This document shows positions 29,124 through 41,999 of a DNA stretch of 64,000 nt, piece after piece. The translations under genes and the position numbers were made by a program. The stretch lies in the NCBI RefSeq assembly GCF_001708445.1, contig NZ_CP015637.1, positions 2,977,001 to 3,041,000 of the forward strand, read 5' to 3'. Below the pieces are notes generated by a model. The model did not search any database and was not told the DNA's origin. It saw only the letters and a program-made list of their open reading frames with translations. Each line of letters starts with the position of its first letter. Positions within the stretch are counted from its first letter, which is position 1. Source of the DNA: Pseudomonas fluorescens (lineage in GTDB: Bacteria > Pseudomonadota > Gammaproteobacteria > Pseudomonadales > Pseudomonadaceae).

Positions 29124-30623
29124 TTGTCTACATCCAAAGAGCTGTTCAGTGAAAAGGCGGCCACCGGTATCGAAGGTCTTGATGACATTCTTTCCGGGGG
29201 ACTCTCACGCAGCCATCTGTTCTTGCTGGAAGGCGAACCCGGCACCGGCAAAACCACCGTGGCGCTGCACTTCCTGCAAGCGGGGGCACACAACGGCGAG
29301 CGGTGTTTGTATATCACCCTGTCAGAGACCGAGCGCGAGTTGCGCCAGGGCGCCAAATCCCATGGGTGGGAACTCGACGACCATATCCATATCTTCGAAC
29401 TGACCCCGCCGGAAAGCCTGCTCAACGCCGAGCACCAGCAGAGCCTGCTGTATTCCTCCGACCTTGAACTGGGGGAAGCCACCCGGCAGATTTTTGAAGT
29501 GGTCGAGCGAGTCAAGCCGACCCGCGTAGTCATCGACAGCCTGTCGGAGATCCGGCTCCTGGCACAAAGCTCGCTGCGCTATCGCCGGCAGATCCTGGCG
29601 ATCAAGCATTACTTCGTACGCTATGACGCCACGGTGCTGCTGCTGGATGACCTGACCACCGAATCCCTGGATAAAACCGTACACAGCGTGGCCCACGGCG
29701 TGATTCGCCTGGAAGAGCTGACGCCCACCTATGGCGCTGAGCGGCGCCGTATACGCGTGGTGAAGTACCGTGGCCAGAAATACCGAGGTGGCTTCCACGA
29801 TTTCACCATCATGGGCGATGGCATCCACGTGTTCCCGCGCCTGGTGGCAGCCGAACATCGCGGTGGCTACATCCGCGAGACCTTGAGCAGCGGTATTGCG
29901 GAGATGGATGCGTTGATGGGCGGCGGCGTGGAAACCGGCTCCAGCAGCTTGATCCTCGGCCCTGCTGGGACCGGCAAGTCATTGATCTCGATGATCTTCG
30001 CCGCCGCGGCGGTCGCACGTGGCGAAAAAGCCGCACTGTTCATCTTCGATGAAGAGCTGGGGCTATTGTTCGAACGCATGAAAAACATGGGCATCGACCT
30101 CGCCGCGATGCAAGCCACCGGCAACCTGCTGATCGAGCAGGTCGACGCAGCGGAGCTGTCGCCGGGCGAGTTTTCGCACCGCGTGCGCCGCTGCGTGGAT
30201 GAACGTGGCATCAAAACCGTGGTCATCGACAGCATCAACGGCTATCAGGCTGCCATGCCGGAAGAAAACGCGCTGATCCTGCATATGCATGAACTGCTGC
30301 TGTACCTCAACCGCCGGGGCGCCGCCACGTTCATGACCGTCGCTCAACACGGGCTGGTCGGCGATATGCAGACCCCCGTGGACATCACCTACCTGGCCGA
30401 CACGGTCATTCTGCTGCGTTACTTCGAAGCATTGGGCAAAGTGCGTCGGGCCATCTCGATCATCAAGAAACGTACCGGCTCCCATGAATCGACGATCCGC
30501 GAATACCGTATCGGCAGCGGCGGCATGACCGTGGGCGAGCCCCTCGACAACTTCCAGGGTGTATTGCGCGGTATTCCGATCTTCACAGGCTCCGGCTCAC
30601 CCTTGCTCAAGGAAGAGGGATAG
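29124..30623 (+). CDS. KaiC-like double-domain RecA ATPase
   Basis: The 499-residue protein contains two KaiC/RadA-type RecA domains. The first has Walker A GEPGTGKTT at residues 37-45 and a VIDSLSE Walker B; the second has GPAGTGKSL near residue 285, a DEE pair and VIDSINGY. Cyanobacterial KaiC is the circadian clock core, but KaiC proteins without KaiA/KaiB occur in many heterotrophs, where they are linked to stress or redox signalling. I chose TTG 29124, six bases after GAGGG, over the TTG at 29100. It overlaps the hybrid kinase by one base, so the two work together. Confidence 0.85.
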   Translation: MSTSKELFSEKAATGIEGLDDILSGGLSRSHLFLLEGEPGTGKTTVALHFLQAGAHNGERCLYITLSETERELRQGAKSHGWELDDHIHIFELTPPESLLNAEHQQSLLYSSDLELGEATRQIFEVVERVKPTRVVIDSLSEIRLLAQSSLRYRRQILAIKHYFVRYDATVLLLDDLTTESLDKTVHSVAHGVIRLEELTPTYGAERRRIRVVKYRGQKYRGGFHDFTIMGDGIHVFPRLVAAEHRGGYIRETLSSGIAEMDALMGGGVETGSSSLILGPAGTGKSLISMIFAAAAVARGEKAALFIFDEELGLLFERMKNMGIDLAAMQATGNLLIEQVDAAELSPGEFSHRVRRCVDERGIKTVVIDSINGYQAAMPEENALILHMHELLLYLNRRGAATFMTVAQHGLVGDMQTPVDITYLADTVILLRYFEALGKVRRAISIIKKRTGSHESTIREYRIGSGGMTVGEPLDNFQGVLRGIPIFTGSGSPLLKEEG

Positions 30624-32293
30624 TGAGCGGTTTTTCCCCCCTCTCCGAGCGCGCAATCATCCTCGCACCCTTGGGGCGCGATGGTTCTCTGGCGCTGATG
30701 ATGCTCAACGAAGCCGGCTACAGCGGTATGGTAGCCAGCAACCTGAACATGCTCTGCGACGCCTTGGAGCACGGTGCCGGCCTGCTGGTGATCGCCGCTG
30801 AAGCCTTGCGCGGGGTCGACCTCGAACCGCTGCTGGATCACCTGCATCAGCAGCCGGCCTGGTCAGACCTGCCGATTGTGCTGATGACCCACCACGGCGG
30901 CAGCGAACAGAATGGCTCCTCGCACCTGAGCGGGTTGCTGGGCAACGTGACCTTCCTGGAGCGGCCTTTCCATCCGGTGACGCTGATCAGCCTGGTCAGC
31001 GCCGCCCTGCGTGGTCGACGCCGGCAATACGAAGCCCGCGACCGCCTGGTGGACCTGAGCGAAAGCGAACTGCGCCTGCAACGCACCCTGGAAACCCTCG
31101 AACAACAAGTCGAGGAACGCACGGCCCAACTGCGCAGCAACGAAGAGGCATTACGCCAATCGCAGAAAATGGAAGCGGTCGGACAGTTGACCGGCGGTAT
31201 CGCCCATGACTTCAACAACATGCTGACGGGGATCATCGGCAGCCTGGAGCTGCTGCGAAGGCGCGTATCGCGGGGCAAGCTGGATGACCTCGATAGCCTG
31301 ATTGATTTGGGGGTGACGTCCGCCAACCGCGCTGCCGGCCTCACCCATCGTTTGCTGGCGTTCTCGCGTCGCCAATCGCTGGATTCCAAACCGGTGGATA
31401 TCAACCAACTGGTCGCTTCCATGGGAGAGTTATTGCAACGCAGCATCAACGAAAGCATCGACCTCGACATGCACCTGACTGATGGCTTATGGACCGCCGA
31501 AGCCGACCCCAATCAACTGGAAAGTGCTCTGCTCAACCTAGTGATCAACGCGCGGGATGCCATGCCCGGCGGCGGCAAACTGCTGGTTGACACCACCAAC
31601 CGCCATCTGGACAGCGTTTTCACGGCGGCCTACGGCACCTTGAAGCCCGGCGACTATGTAGAACTCAGCATCAGTGATACCGGCTGCGGTATTCCGGAAC
31701 ACTTGATGGGCCGAGTCTTCGATCCGTTCTTCACCACCAAGCCCATTGGCCAGGGCACGGGCCTGGGGTTATCGATGATCTACGGCTTTGCCCGTCAGTC
31801 CCACGGCCATGTGACGATCCACAGCGAAGTGGGCAAAGGCACCACCGTCAGCCTGTTCCTGCCGCGCTTTGTGGGCGAGCTCACTGCGCTGGAGGCCGAC
31901 AACCCGACGTTGCTGCCCTTTGCCAATGCGGGTGAAACGGTATTGATCGTGGAGGACGACCCGGCCGTACGCGTATTGGTCTGCGCGGTACTGAAGGAGC
32001 TGGGCTACGGCTTTGTCGAAGCGGGAGATGCCGACGCGGCACTGCCGATTATCGAGTCCGAACAACGCATTGACCTGATGATCAGCGACGTCGGCCTGCC
32101 CGGTATGAACGGGCGGCAGTTGGCAGAAATCGGTCGCCAGATACGCCCGGATCTCAAAGTGCTGTTCATCACCGGTTATGCCGAACACGCCGCCGTGCGC
32201 GGTGGTTTCCTCGACCCGGGAATGCAGTTGATCACCAAGCCATTCACCTTTGATCTGTTAACGGCGAAGGTCAGGGAGATGATTCAGGCGTGA
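30623..32293 (+). CDS. Hybrid sensor histidine kinase / response regulator
   Basis: The 556-residue cytoplasmic protein has an N-terminal pseudo-receiver-like domain (1-130), a coiled coil (145-185), a HisKA domain with the phospho-acceptor His195 in GGIAHDFNN, an HATPase domain (NLVINARDAMPGGG, DTGCGIP) and a C-terminal receiver (LIVEDDP, Asp in ISDVGLPGMNG). There are no membrane helices, so the input is internal, perhaps the KaiC state. The GTG start overlaps the kaiC TAG by one base. Confidence 0.88.
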   Translation: MSGFSPLSERAIILAPLGRDGSLALMMLNEAGYSGMVASNLNMLCDALEHGAGLLVIAAEALRGVDLEPLLDHLHQQPAWSDLPIVLMTHHGGSEQNGSSHLSGLLGNVTFLERPFHPVTLISLVSAALRGRRRQYEARDRLVDLSESELRLQRTLETLEQQVEERTAQLRSNEEALRQSQKMEAVGQLTGGIAHDFNNMLTGIIGSLELLRRRVSRGKLDDLDSLIDLGVTSANRAAGLTHRLLAFSRRQSLDSKPVDINQLVASMGELLQRSINESIDLDMHLTDGLWTAEADPNQLESALLNLVINARDAMPGGGKLLVDTTNRHLDSVFTAAYGTLKPGDYVELSISDTGCGIPEHLMGRVFDPFFTTKPIGQGTGLGLSMIYGFARQSHGHVTIHSEVGKGTTVSLFLPRFVGELTALEADNPTLLPFANAGETVLIVEDDPAVRVLVCAVLKELGYGFVEAGDADAALPIIESEQRIDLMISDVGLPGMNGRQLAEIGRQIRPDLKVLFITGYAEHAAVRGGFLDPGMQLITKPFTFDLLTAKVREMIQA

Positions 32294-32343
32294 CGCGGGT
32301 GAACGGGCCGATCTAGGCGGCAATCCGTTGGTTCGATTTAAAG

Positions 32344-32367
32344 CAGTGTCCCCTCATGCGGACACTG
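32344..32367. terminator. Hairpin between convergent kinase and receiver genes
   Basis: CAGTGTCC (32344-32351) pairs with GGACACTG (32360-32367) around an eight-base loop in the 89-base gap between convergent genes. There is no U-tract, so terminator function is tentative. Confidence 0.4.
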
Positions 32368-32382
32368 TCGCCTTGGGCTGTT

Positions 32383-32760
32383 TCAAGCTAAAAGTCGCTG
32401 GATATGCTCTTGCAGCGTATCCAGGTCAAACGGCTTGGCCAAAATCGGCGCATTACGCGTGATCGGGCTATTACAGTCGAGGATTTCCTGCGGGTAGCCG
32501 CTGATAAAGATGACTTTCAACTCCGGCCGCAATTTGATCGCCGGCTCGGCGATCTGCACCCCGGAGATTCCCCCAGGCAGGCGATAATCTGTGACCATCA
32601 GGTCCAAGTGTGGCTTGGTTGCGAGGATTTCAAACGCCTGCTCCCCATCGATGGCCTTCAATACCCGGTAACCCAGGCCGGCCAGGTATTCACCCAGCAC
32701 GAACATAATGGATTCGTCGTCTTCGACGATCAGTACGACATCTTGTGCATCTTCACTCAT
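32383..32760 (-). CDS. Single-domain response regulator
   Basis: The 125-residue receiver alone has VLIVEDDES, the phospho-acceptor Asp in LMVTDYRLPGG, the Thr/Ser switch in IFISGYP, and the Lys in ILAKPFDLDTL. It has no output domain, so it probably relays or sinks phosphate for the kinases of this island. ATG 32760 follows AAAGG; two in-frame ATGs further up have poorer sites. It is the last gene of the five-gene minus-strand operon. Confidence 0.82.
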   Translation of the reverse strand: MSEDAQDVVLIVEDDESIMFVLGEYLAGLGYRVLKAIDGEQAFEILATKPHLDLMVTDYRLPGGISGVQIAEPAIKLRPELKVIFISGYPQEILDCNSPITRNAPILAKPFDLDTLQEHIQRLLA

Positions 32761-32838
32761 GGGAAGCCTTTGTTCGGTCATTTGCTGCAAATACGACCAT
32801 AGGGTCATGCAGAGGTTGCGTCGAGGTGACGATTGATT

Positions 32839-34032
32839 TCACACCGGCGCATCCAGGGGCAGGCACACCCGGAACAGCGCGCCCTCGCCTATCTGGCTCT
32901 CGACTTCGATGGTGCCGCCGTGGGCCGCCACGATCTGCTCGGAAATAAACAGCCCCAGGCCCAGGCCCGCGGCTACATGGCTGGCGGATACGCGCTCGAA
33001 CTGCTGGAAAATCCGCTTCTGGTTGTCTTCGCTGATCCCGATACCATGATCACGCACTTCCACCCGCGCCTCGCCGTGCACGGCATAGACGCGCACCTCC
33101 ACCGGGCTCTTGGCCCCGTAGCGCAACGCATTGGTCAGCAGGTTGGAGACCACCTGCTCGATACGGAACTCGTCCCAGTTGCCCTCCACCGGCCCTTCGG
33201 CGTCCAGTTGCATCGACGACTCGGCGGCCGCCACCTGGGGGGCAAAGTTCTCCAGCAGGTTGCGTACCAATTGCGTCAAGTCAAAGCGTGCCGGGCGAAT
33301 CGACAGCTTGCCGGTGCGGATACGCGACACATCGAGCATGTCTTCGATCAAGCGGATCAGGCTCTGGATCTGGCGCTCATCGCGGTCGACCATCGCGTGC
33401 ATCTTGTCCAGGGTAAACGCGGCGGCGTTATCCCGCGCCAGGTGCATCTTGCGCAGTTGGGTTTCGAGGATCAGCCCGTTGAGCGGTGTACGAACCTCAT
33501 GGGCAACGATCGACATAAAGTCATCGCGCATGCGCACGGCCTGTTCCAGTTCAGCCTGGGTGGCCTGCAGGCGCGTCAACAGCAGTTCCTGTTCGCGGCG
33601 ACTGCGCTCAAGGGCTTCGACCTGCAGTTTCATCGCCTTGCTCTGGCGGTAGAGGTCGACGAACACATTGACTTTGCTCTTCACCGCATGGATGTCCAGG
33701 GGTTTGTGCAGGAAGTCCACGGCGCCACTTTCGTAGCCCTTGAAGGCGTAATTCAGTTCGCGGCCCGCGGCGCTGACGAACACAATCGGGATGTTCTTGG
33801 TTTTCTCGGTACCGCGCATCAGTTCGGCCAGCTCGAAACCGTTCATGCCGGGCATCTGTACATCGAGGATCGCCATGGCGAACTCATGCTCCAGCAACAA
33901 CGACAAGGCCTCGTCGGCGCTCAAGGCCTTGAAGACCTGGCGATCCTCGCGCTTGATCAGCGCCTCGAGGGCCAGCAGGTTTTCCGGCAGATCGTCGACG
34001 ATCAGCAGTTTGGCCTGGACAGTACTTAACAT
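32839..34032 (-). CDS. Response-regulator-linked histidine kinase (REC-HisKA-HATPase)
   Basis: In this 397-residue protein a receiver (LLIVDDLPENLLALEAL; Asp in AILDVQMPGMNG) precedes a coiled coil (about 125-165), HisKA (His in VAHEVRTPLNG) and HATPase (NLLTNALRYG, DHGIGIS, GLGLGLF). The reversed order is typical of kinases controlled by an upstream hybrid kinase through their own receiver. Its start overlaps the end of cheB by seven bases. Confidence 0.87.
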   Translation of the reverse strand: MLSTVQAKLLIVDDLPENLLALEALIKREDRQVFKALSADEALSLLLEHEFAMAILDVQMPGMNGFELAELMRGTEKTKNIPIVFVSAAGRELNYAFKGYESGAVDFLHKPLDIHAVKSKVNVFVDLYRQSKAMKLQVEALERSRREQELLLTRLQATQAELEQAVRMRDDFMSIVAHEVRTPLNGLILETQLRKMHLARDNAAAFTLDKMHAMVDRDERQIQSLIRLIEDMLDVSRIRTGKLSIRPARFDLTQLVRNLLENFAPQVAAAESSMQLDAEGPVEGNWDEFRIEQVVSNLLTNALRYGAKSPVEVRVYAVHGEARVEVRDHGIGISEDNQKRIFQQFERVSASHVAAGLGLGLFISEQIVAAHGGTIEVESQIGEGALFRVCLPLDAPV

Positions 34033-34625
34033 GGGGAAGATTCCAGGGAAGCCAGCAAGGAGGCAATGCGGCTCAAGGTCAGAATATGGTCGGGGGTGTG
34101 CAGGGCCAGGGCTGCCCGTGGCATCACCGCAATGCGTGCTTCGTCGGGGTCCTGTACAACCGTGGTGCCACCGCTGTGCTTGACCTGCATCAGGCCATGG
34201 GCGCCGTCCTGGTTGGCGCCGGTCAACAGAATCGCGAGCAGGCCCTTGCCATAGGTATCGGCGGCGGAGGCGAACAGGTAGTCGATGGCAGGCCGGGAAT
34301 GATGTACCCGGTCTTCCTGGCTCAGGGACAGGCTGCGATCATGCTCCACCGACAAGTGATAGCCAGGGCCGGCGAAATACAAGGTGCCCGGCTCGATCGC
34401 TTCTTTGTCCTGGCCTTCCCGTACCGGGATGCGCAGGCGCCGTGAAAAAACCTCGGCCAACTGGCTGCGGCGCTCATCCGGCAGGTGCAGCACGGCGACG
34501 ATCGGCAGACCGAAGGTGTCGGGCAAGTCACTGAAAATACTCAGCAACGCCTCGACCCCGCCAGCGGAAGCGCCGACGACGATGGCTTCAATCCCGCGAA
34601 TCGGGTTGGCGGCGGCGTCGTTCAT
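34026..34625 (-). CDS. CheB-type protein-glutamate methylesterase, catalytic domain only
   Basis: The 199-residue protein is the CheB effector domain: catalytic Ser in VGASAGGVEAL, His in VLHLPDERRS, Asp in LTGANQDGAHG. The receiver domain of classical CheB is absent. No methyl-accepting protein, cheA or cheW is encoded nearby, so its substrate may be another protein, such as the hybrid kinase. The ATG overlaps the cheR stop by four bases. Confidence 0.85.
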   Translation of the reverse strand: MNDAAANPIRGIEAIVVGASAGGVEALLSIFSDLPDTFGLPIVAVLHLPDERRSQLAEVFSRRLRIPVREGQDKEAIEPGTLYFAGPGYHLSVEHDRSLSLSQEDRVHHSRPAIDYLFASAADTYGKGLLAILLTGANQDGAHGLMQVKHSGGTTVVQDPDEARIAVMPRAALALHTPDHILTLSRIASLLASLESSPC

Positions 34626-35452
34626 GATTTTCGGTAGATCCGTTCCTGCTTGACCAGGGGTTCGAATTGCTTGCTGTAGCCGGAAAATTCCAGGGTTTCC
34701 TTGCTGCCCAGCACCAGGAAGCCGCGATGGCACAGCGACTCATGAAACAATCCAAACGCCCTGTCTTGCAACTTTTTATTGAAATAAATCAGAACATTAC
34801 GACATGAAATTAATTGAGTTTCTGAGAACACGCTATCGGTCGCCAGGCTATGGTCAGCGAAGGTCACATTCTCACGCAGCGTCTTGTCGAAGATCGCGTA
34901 ATCGTAAGCCGCGGTGTAGTAGTCGGCAAATGAACGCTGCCCGCCAGCCTGCTGGTAGTTGGCAGTGTAGGCGCGGACATTCTCCAGAGAAAAGATCCCC
35001 TGCTTGGCTTTGTCCAGGGACGCCGGGTTGATATCGGTGGCGTAGATGATGGTGCGCTCCAGCAACCCTTCTTCACGCAGCAGGATCGCCATGGAGTACA
35101 CCTCCTCCCCCGTGCTGCAGCCGGCGATCCAGATCTTGATCGACGGGTAGGTCTTGAGCAGCGGCACCACTTCCTGGCGGATCGCGAGGAAGTGCGACGG
35201 GTCGCGAAACATCTCGCTGACCGGAATCGTCAGGAATTGCAGCAATTGCATGAACGCCGCCGGGTCGTGCAGCACCCGCTCCTGCAGCGCCGAAATGGTC
35301 GCGCAGTCGAACTGGCGCAGGGCGTGAGCCACGCGGCGTTTTACCGACGCACCGGAATAGTCGCGAAAGTCATAGCTGTACTTGAGGTAAATCGCCTCGA
35401 TCAGCAGGCGCAGCTCAATATCGCTGCTTTTTTCCAAAAAACTTCGCTCCAC
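34622..35452 (-). CDS. CheR-type protein methyltransferase
   Basis: The 276-residue protein has the CheR N-terminal helical domain (1-75) and a SAM-binding fold with IAGCSTGEEVYS, ATDINPASLDKA and ISCRNVLIYF. It methylates glutamates in chemoreceptors in classical systems; here it is paired with a catalytic-only CheB among histidine kinases. The GTG at 35452 directly abuts the preceding TAA and lacks a good ribosome site. A TTG at 35437 behind GGAGCGA is a plausible alternative. Confidence 0.85.
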   Translation of the reverse strand: MERSFLEKSSDIELRLLIEAIYLKYSYDFRDYSGASVKRRVAHALRQFDCATISALQERVLHDPAAFMQLLQFLTIPVSEMFRDPSHFLAIRQEVVPLLKTYPSIKIWIAGCSTGEEVYSMAILLREEGLLERTIIYATDINPASLDKAKQGIFSLENVRAYTANYQQAGGQRSFADYYTAAYDYAIFDKTLRENVTFADHSLATDSVFSETQLISCRNVLIYFNKKLQDRAFGLFHESLCHRGFLVLGSKETLEFSGYSKQFEPLVKQERIYRKS

Positions 35453-38956
<3,504 letters not shown>

Positions 38957-39146
38957 GCCTTGGCCAATTCAGAAAAACGAGGAGTTTGCCCCAAAGTTGC
39001 GCGCGAACGCTATTTTTCTGTATTGATTCGGCTGCTTAAATATCAGGCTGCTTGGCTCCGGAACTCCTCGCGCTTTCTTCCTCACCCCAAGAAGCAAGGG
39101 GAACAGAACAACCCGACGGGACATTCTGCTCCACGAACGTCACAAT

Positions 39147-39174
39147 GCCAGCAATTACTTTGGAACTTGCTGGC
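39147..39174. promoter_or_regulatory. 8-bp inverted repeat in the divergent promoter of the receiver gene
   Basis: GCCAGCAA (39147-39154) and TTGCTGGC (39167-39174) are exact inverses with a 12-bp spacer, in the 291-base region between the large kinase gene and the receiver gene. It is a candidate operator; the factor is unknown. The rest of this region holds no gene that I can see. Confidence 0.35.
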
Positions 39175-39247
39175 GTTGCTTCCACTCATTACTAAGTTGT
39201 CTTTTTGCCTTTCACGCTCAGCCCCTCACCTTTCAGGAATGTCTACT

Positions 39248-39613
39248 ATGCCCACCGCCTCCACCATCCTTGTAGTCGAAGATGACGCCATCGTGCGCAT
39301 GCTGATCGTCGATGTACTCGAAGAGTTGGAGTTCGCAGTGCTGGAGGCCGCTGATGCCGAAAAGGCGCTCGAAGTGGTTGAAGACACCCACCAGACGATT
39401 GATCTGATGATGACCGACATGGGCCTGCCGGGTATGGACGGCAAGCAACTGGCGGCCAAGGTCCGTGAGTTGCGTCCGACCTTGCCGATATTGTTCGCCA
39501 GTGGCTATGCCGAAAATATCGATGTGTCTACCGGTATGCAGGTGATCGCCAAGCCGTTCTCGATCGATCAGTTGCGCGACAAGGTCAAAGCGATGTTGCC
39601 GCCTGCCGCATGA
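39248..39613 (+). CDS. Single-domain response regulator
   Basis: The 121-residue receiver has TILVVEDDAIV, Asp in MMTDMGLPGMDG, LFASGYAE and the Lys in VIAKPFSIDQL. The sequence is close to the receiver at the end of the KaiC-linked hybrid kinase, suggesting shared partners. ATG 39248 has AGGA nine bases upstream; the ATG at 39239 is too near it. Confidence 0.82.
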   Translation: MPTASTILVVEDDAIVRMLIVDVLEELEFAVLEAADAEKALEVVEDTHQTIDLMMTDMGLPGMDGKQLAAKVRELRPTLPILFASGYAENIDVSTGMQVIAKPFSIDQLRDKVKAMLPPAA

Positions 39614-39842
39614 CCGCCCACTGTCAGCGCATGCTGCCCACCCTGGACGGCTGTCAGCGCCTGCGCAGCCTCTGACGTTGAATTTCTCATTTATTGATTC
39701 GATCGGCCAAGTCAACGGCGGCTGCACGCCTGATTTCGTGCTTTTAACGTGACGTTCGGCCAATAAAAATGGAAACTCATGGCGCATCCGCGCCATGTAC
39801 CATAACTCTCCCCACCAAGCCCCCCTGGAAGGACGCAACAAC

Positions 39843-41243
39843 ATGATTGGAAAACCGACGCGCCTGCTGTTGGCGAGCCTCTCGATACTCATGAGTACCG
39901 GTGCCTGGGCCGATTTCACGGCGACGCCGAGCGAAGCGCGGGCCATTGCCAAGGAAGCCTACTTGTATGGCTATCCAGTCGTTGAGATGTACAAGACGCT
40001 CTACACCCAGGCCGTTGATAAAGGCGGGGCCAACTTCAAGGCACCGTTCAACCATATCGGCAATACCGCCCAGGCGCTCACGCCAAAGGACACCGCATTC
40101 GCGACCCCGAACATCGACACACCCTATTCATTCGTGTGGATGGACCTGCGCAGCGAGCCGCTGGTGCTCACCCTGCCCAAGATCGAAGACGACCGTTACT
40201 ACTCGGTGCAACTGATCGACCTCTATACGCAGAATTTCGCTTACCTGGGCACCCGCAGCACCGGCAACAATGGCGGCCACTACATGGTCGCCGGCCCGGA
40301 CTGGAAAGGTCAGCAGCCAGTCAACGTGGACCGTGTGGTGTACAGCGAGAGCAATATTGCCTACGCCCTCTACCGCACTCAGTTGTTTGATGAAAAGGAC
40401 CTGAACAAGGTCAAGCAGATTCAGAACGGCTACAAAGTGCAGTCGCTGAGCAATTACGTGAAGCAAGCCGCCCCGGCCAAGGCAGCCAAGATCCAATGGC
40501 CCAAGCCATTGGCGACCATGACCGAAGGACCGCAGTTGTTTCGCTACCTGAACTTCATGCTGGCCTTCGCCGCGCCCCAGGACAGCGAAAAAGACCTGCT
40601 GGCGCGCTTTGCCAAGATCGGCATTGCCCCTGGCGCCCCGTTCAAGGTCAACCAGTTGACGGCTGAACAGCGCAAGGCCCTGGAAGACGGCATTAGCGAC
40701 GCCAGGGCGGAATTCGCAGCCTTTAAAAAGGACAAGCTCGACACCCATCAGGTCGCCAGCGCCGACCTGTTCGGCAGCCGTGACCGCCTGAAGAACAACT
40801 ACCTGTACCGCTACGCTGGCGCCAACATCGGGATTTTCCGCAACTCGGCCGATGAGGCGGCGTCCCTGAGCTACCTCATCGACAGCGAGGGTAAACCCGC
40901 CAACGGCGCTCGTCACAGCTACACCGTCCACTTTGCCAAGGGCCAGCTGCCGCCGGCCGATGCATTCTGGTCGCTGACCATGTACGACGCCAAGACCAAG
41001 CTGCTGGTGCCCAATCACAAGAAGCGTTACCAGATCAACTCGCGGATGCTGCCCAACCTCAAGCTGGACGCCGACGGCGGCTTGACCCTGGCGCTGCAGC
41101 ACCACGAACCGCCGAAAGAAGAACAAAGCAATTGGCTACCTGCCCCTCCTGGTCCGTTCTACGCGGTACTGCGGATTTACCTGCCCAAACCTGAGGTGGG
41201 CAACGGTGAATGGAAGCTGCCACCGCTGACCCCTCTCAAGTAG
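39843..41243 (+). CDS. Secreted DUF1254/DUF1214 protein
   Basis: The 466-residue protein starts with a signal peptide (LLLASLSILMSTGAWA). The mature part has the DUF1254 region (EAYLYGYPVVEMYKTLY, DTPYSFVWMDLRSEP) followed by the DUF1214 region (FWSLTMYDAKTKLLVPN, LQHHEPPKEEQSNWLPAP). The family is widespread in soil proteobacteria and its biochemical role is not established. AAGGA stands nine bases before the ATG. It is a lone gene. Confidence 0.8.
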   Translation: MIGKPTRLLLASLSILMSTGAWADFTATPSEARAIAKEAYLYGYPVVEMYKTLYTQAVDKGGANFKAPFNHIGNTAQALTPKDTAFATPNIDTPYSFVWMDLRSEPLVLTLPKIEDDRYYSVQLIDLYTQNFAYLGTRSTGNNGGHYMVAGPDWKGQQPVNVDRVVYSESNIAYALYRTQLFDEKDLNKVKQIQNGYKVQSLSNYVKQAAPAKAAKIQWPKPLATMTEGPQLFRYLNFMLAFAAPQDSEKDLLARFAKIGIAPGAPFKVNQLTAEQRKALEDGISDARAEFAAFKKDKLDTHQVASADLFGSRDRLKNNYLYRYAGANIGIFRNSADEAASLSYLIDSEGKPANGARHSYTVHFAKGQLPPADAFWSLTMYDAKTKLLVPNHKKRYQINSRMLPNLKLDADGGLTLALQHHEPPKEEQSNWLPAPPGPFYAVLRIYLPKPEVGNGEWKLPPLTPLK

Positions 41244-41255
41244 ACGTTGGCGGAC

Positions 41256-41927
41256 CTAGGGCTTTCTGAACTTCAGGGAGGACTGATGCAGGTCCGACGC
41301 CCAGCCATCGATGACGCCTTTTACATCATTGGGCGTCATCGCTTGTGCGTCGTTTTCCAGGGGTTTGCCGGTGCCTTTGCGCACGACCTGGGCGACGACG
41401 TTGCCGTTGGCCCCATCGAGAAACTGTGCCTCGGTACCCAGGATCGTGTCCTGGTCGCGAATGCCGCTGCCAGCGCTGACCGCCGCCGCGACTAACGCAA
41501 CAGGCACATACTCATAGGGCTTGAGCCCCTGGGTCTTGGTGCTGACCGCCGTGATCGCTGCCCGCACCACCAATACCCCGTTGCCTGGCCCTTGCGCCAG
41601 GGGCAATGACTTGCCGAGCTCGCGCTTGAGCGCCTGGTTGAAGTAGTCGTTGATGCCGCGCAACGTGCTTTCGGGGATTTTCGTCGTGGCGTGGGGCTTG
41701 GGGTAGAACTGGGTGGGTTCGATATACACCGCGTTGTAGCGACTCACATCCAGCTTGGGGTCGACCCAGCGCATCACTTCGGCCCCCGAGGGCGACTTGG
41801 CCTCCTTAAGGCGACTGTAGTCGGAAAGGAACCCCGAATATTCATCCGGTTGTGTAACTTTGCTGGCACAGCCCACCATCCCGATCGAAGCGATGCAGAG
41901 CGTGCTGATCATTCGCCTTAGCTTCAT
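41256..41927 (-). CDS. DUF3313-type lipoprotein
   Basis: The 223-residue protein has a lipoprotein signal with lipobox GMVGC (Cys20). The segments DEYSGFLSDYSRLKE and YNAVYIEPTQFYPK are typical of DUF3313 outer-membrane-associated lipoproteins. The ATG at 41927 follows AAGGAG. The function is unknown. It converges with the DUF1254 gene. Confidence 0.75.
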   Translation of the reverse strand: MKLRRMISTLCIASIGMVGCASKVTQPDEYSGFLSDYSRLKEAKSPSGAEVMRWVDPKLDVSRYNAVYIEPTQFYPKPHATTKIPESTLRGINDYFNQALKRELGKSLPLAQGPGNGVLVVRAAITAVSTKTQGLKPYEYVPVALVAAAVSAGSGIRDQDTILGTEAQFLDGANGNVVAQVVRKGTGKPLENDAQAMTPNDVKGVIDGWASDLHQSSLKFRKP

Positions 41928-41999
41928 GCTTGAACTCCTTGGCAACCATCATCAGAACGTTGAGCTGTAGGTATAGCCAATCACGGAAAAATCGCGCGC

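Noticed and set aside
32833..34029. 398-codon plus-strand frame
   Set aside because: It is the reverse of the REC-kinase gene, which has full catalytic motifs on the minus strand.
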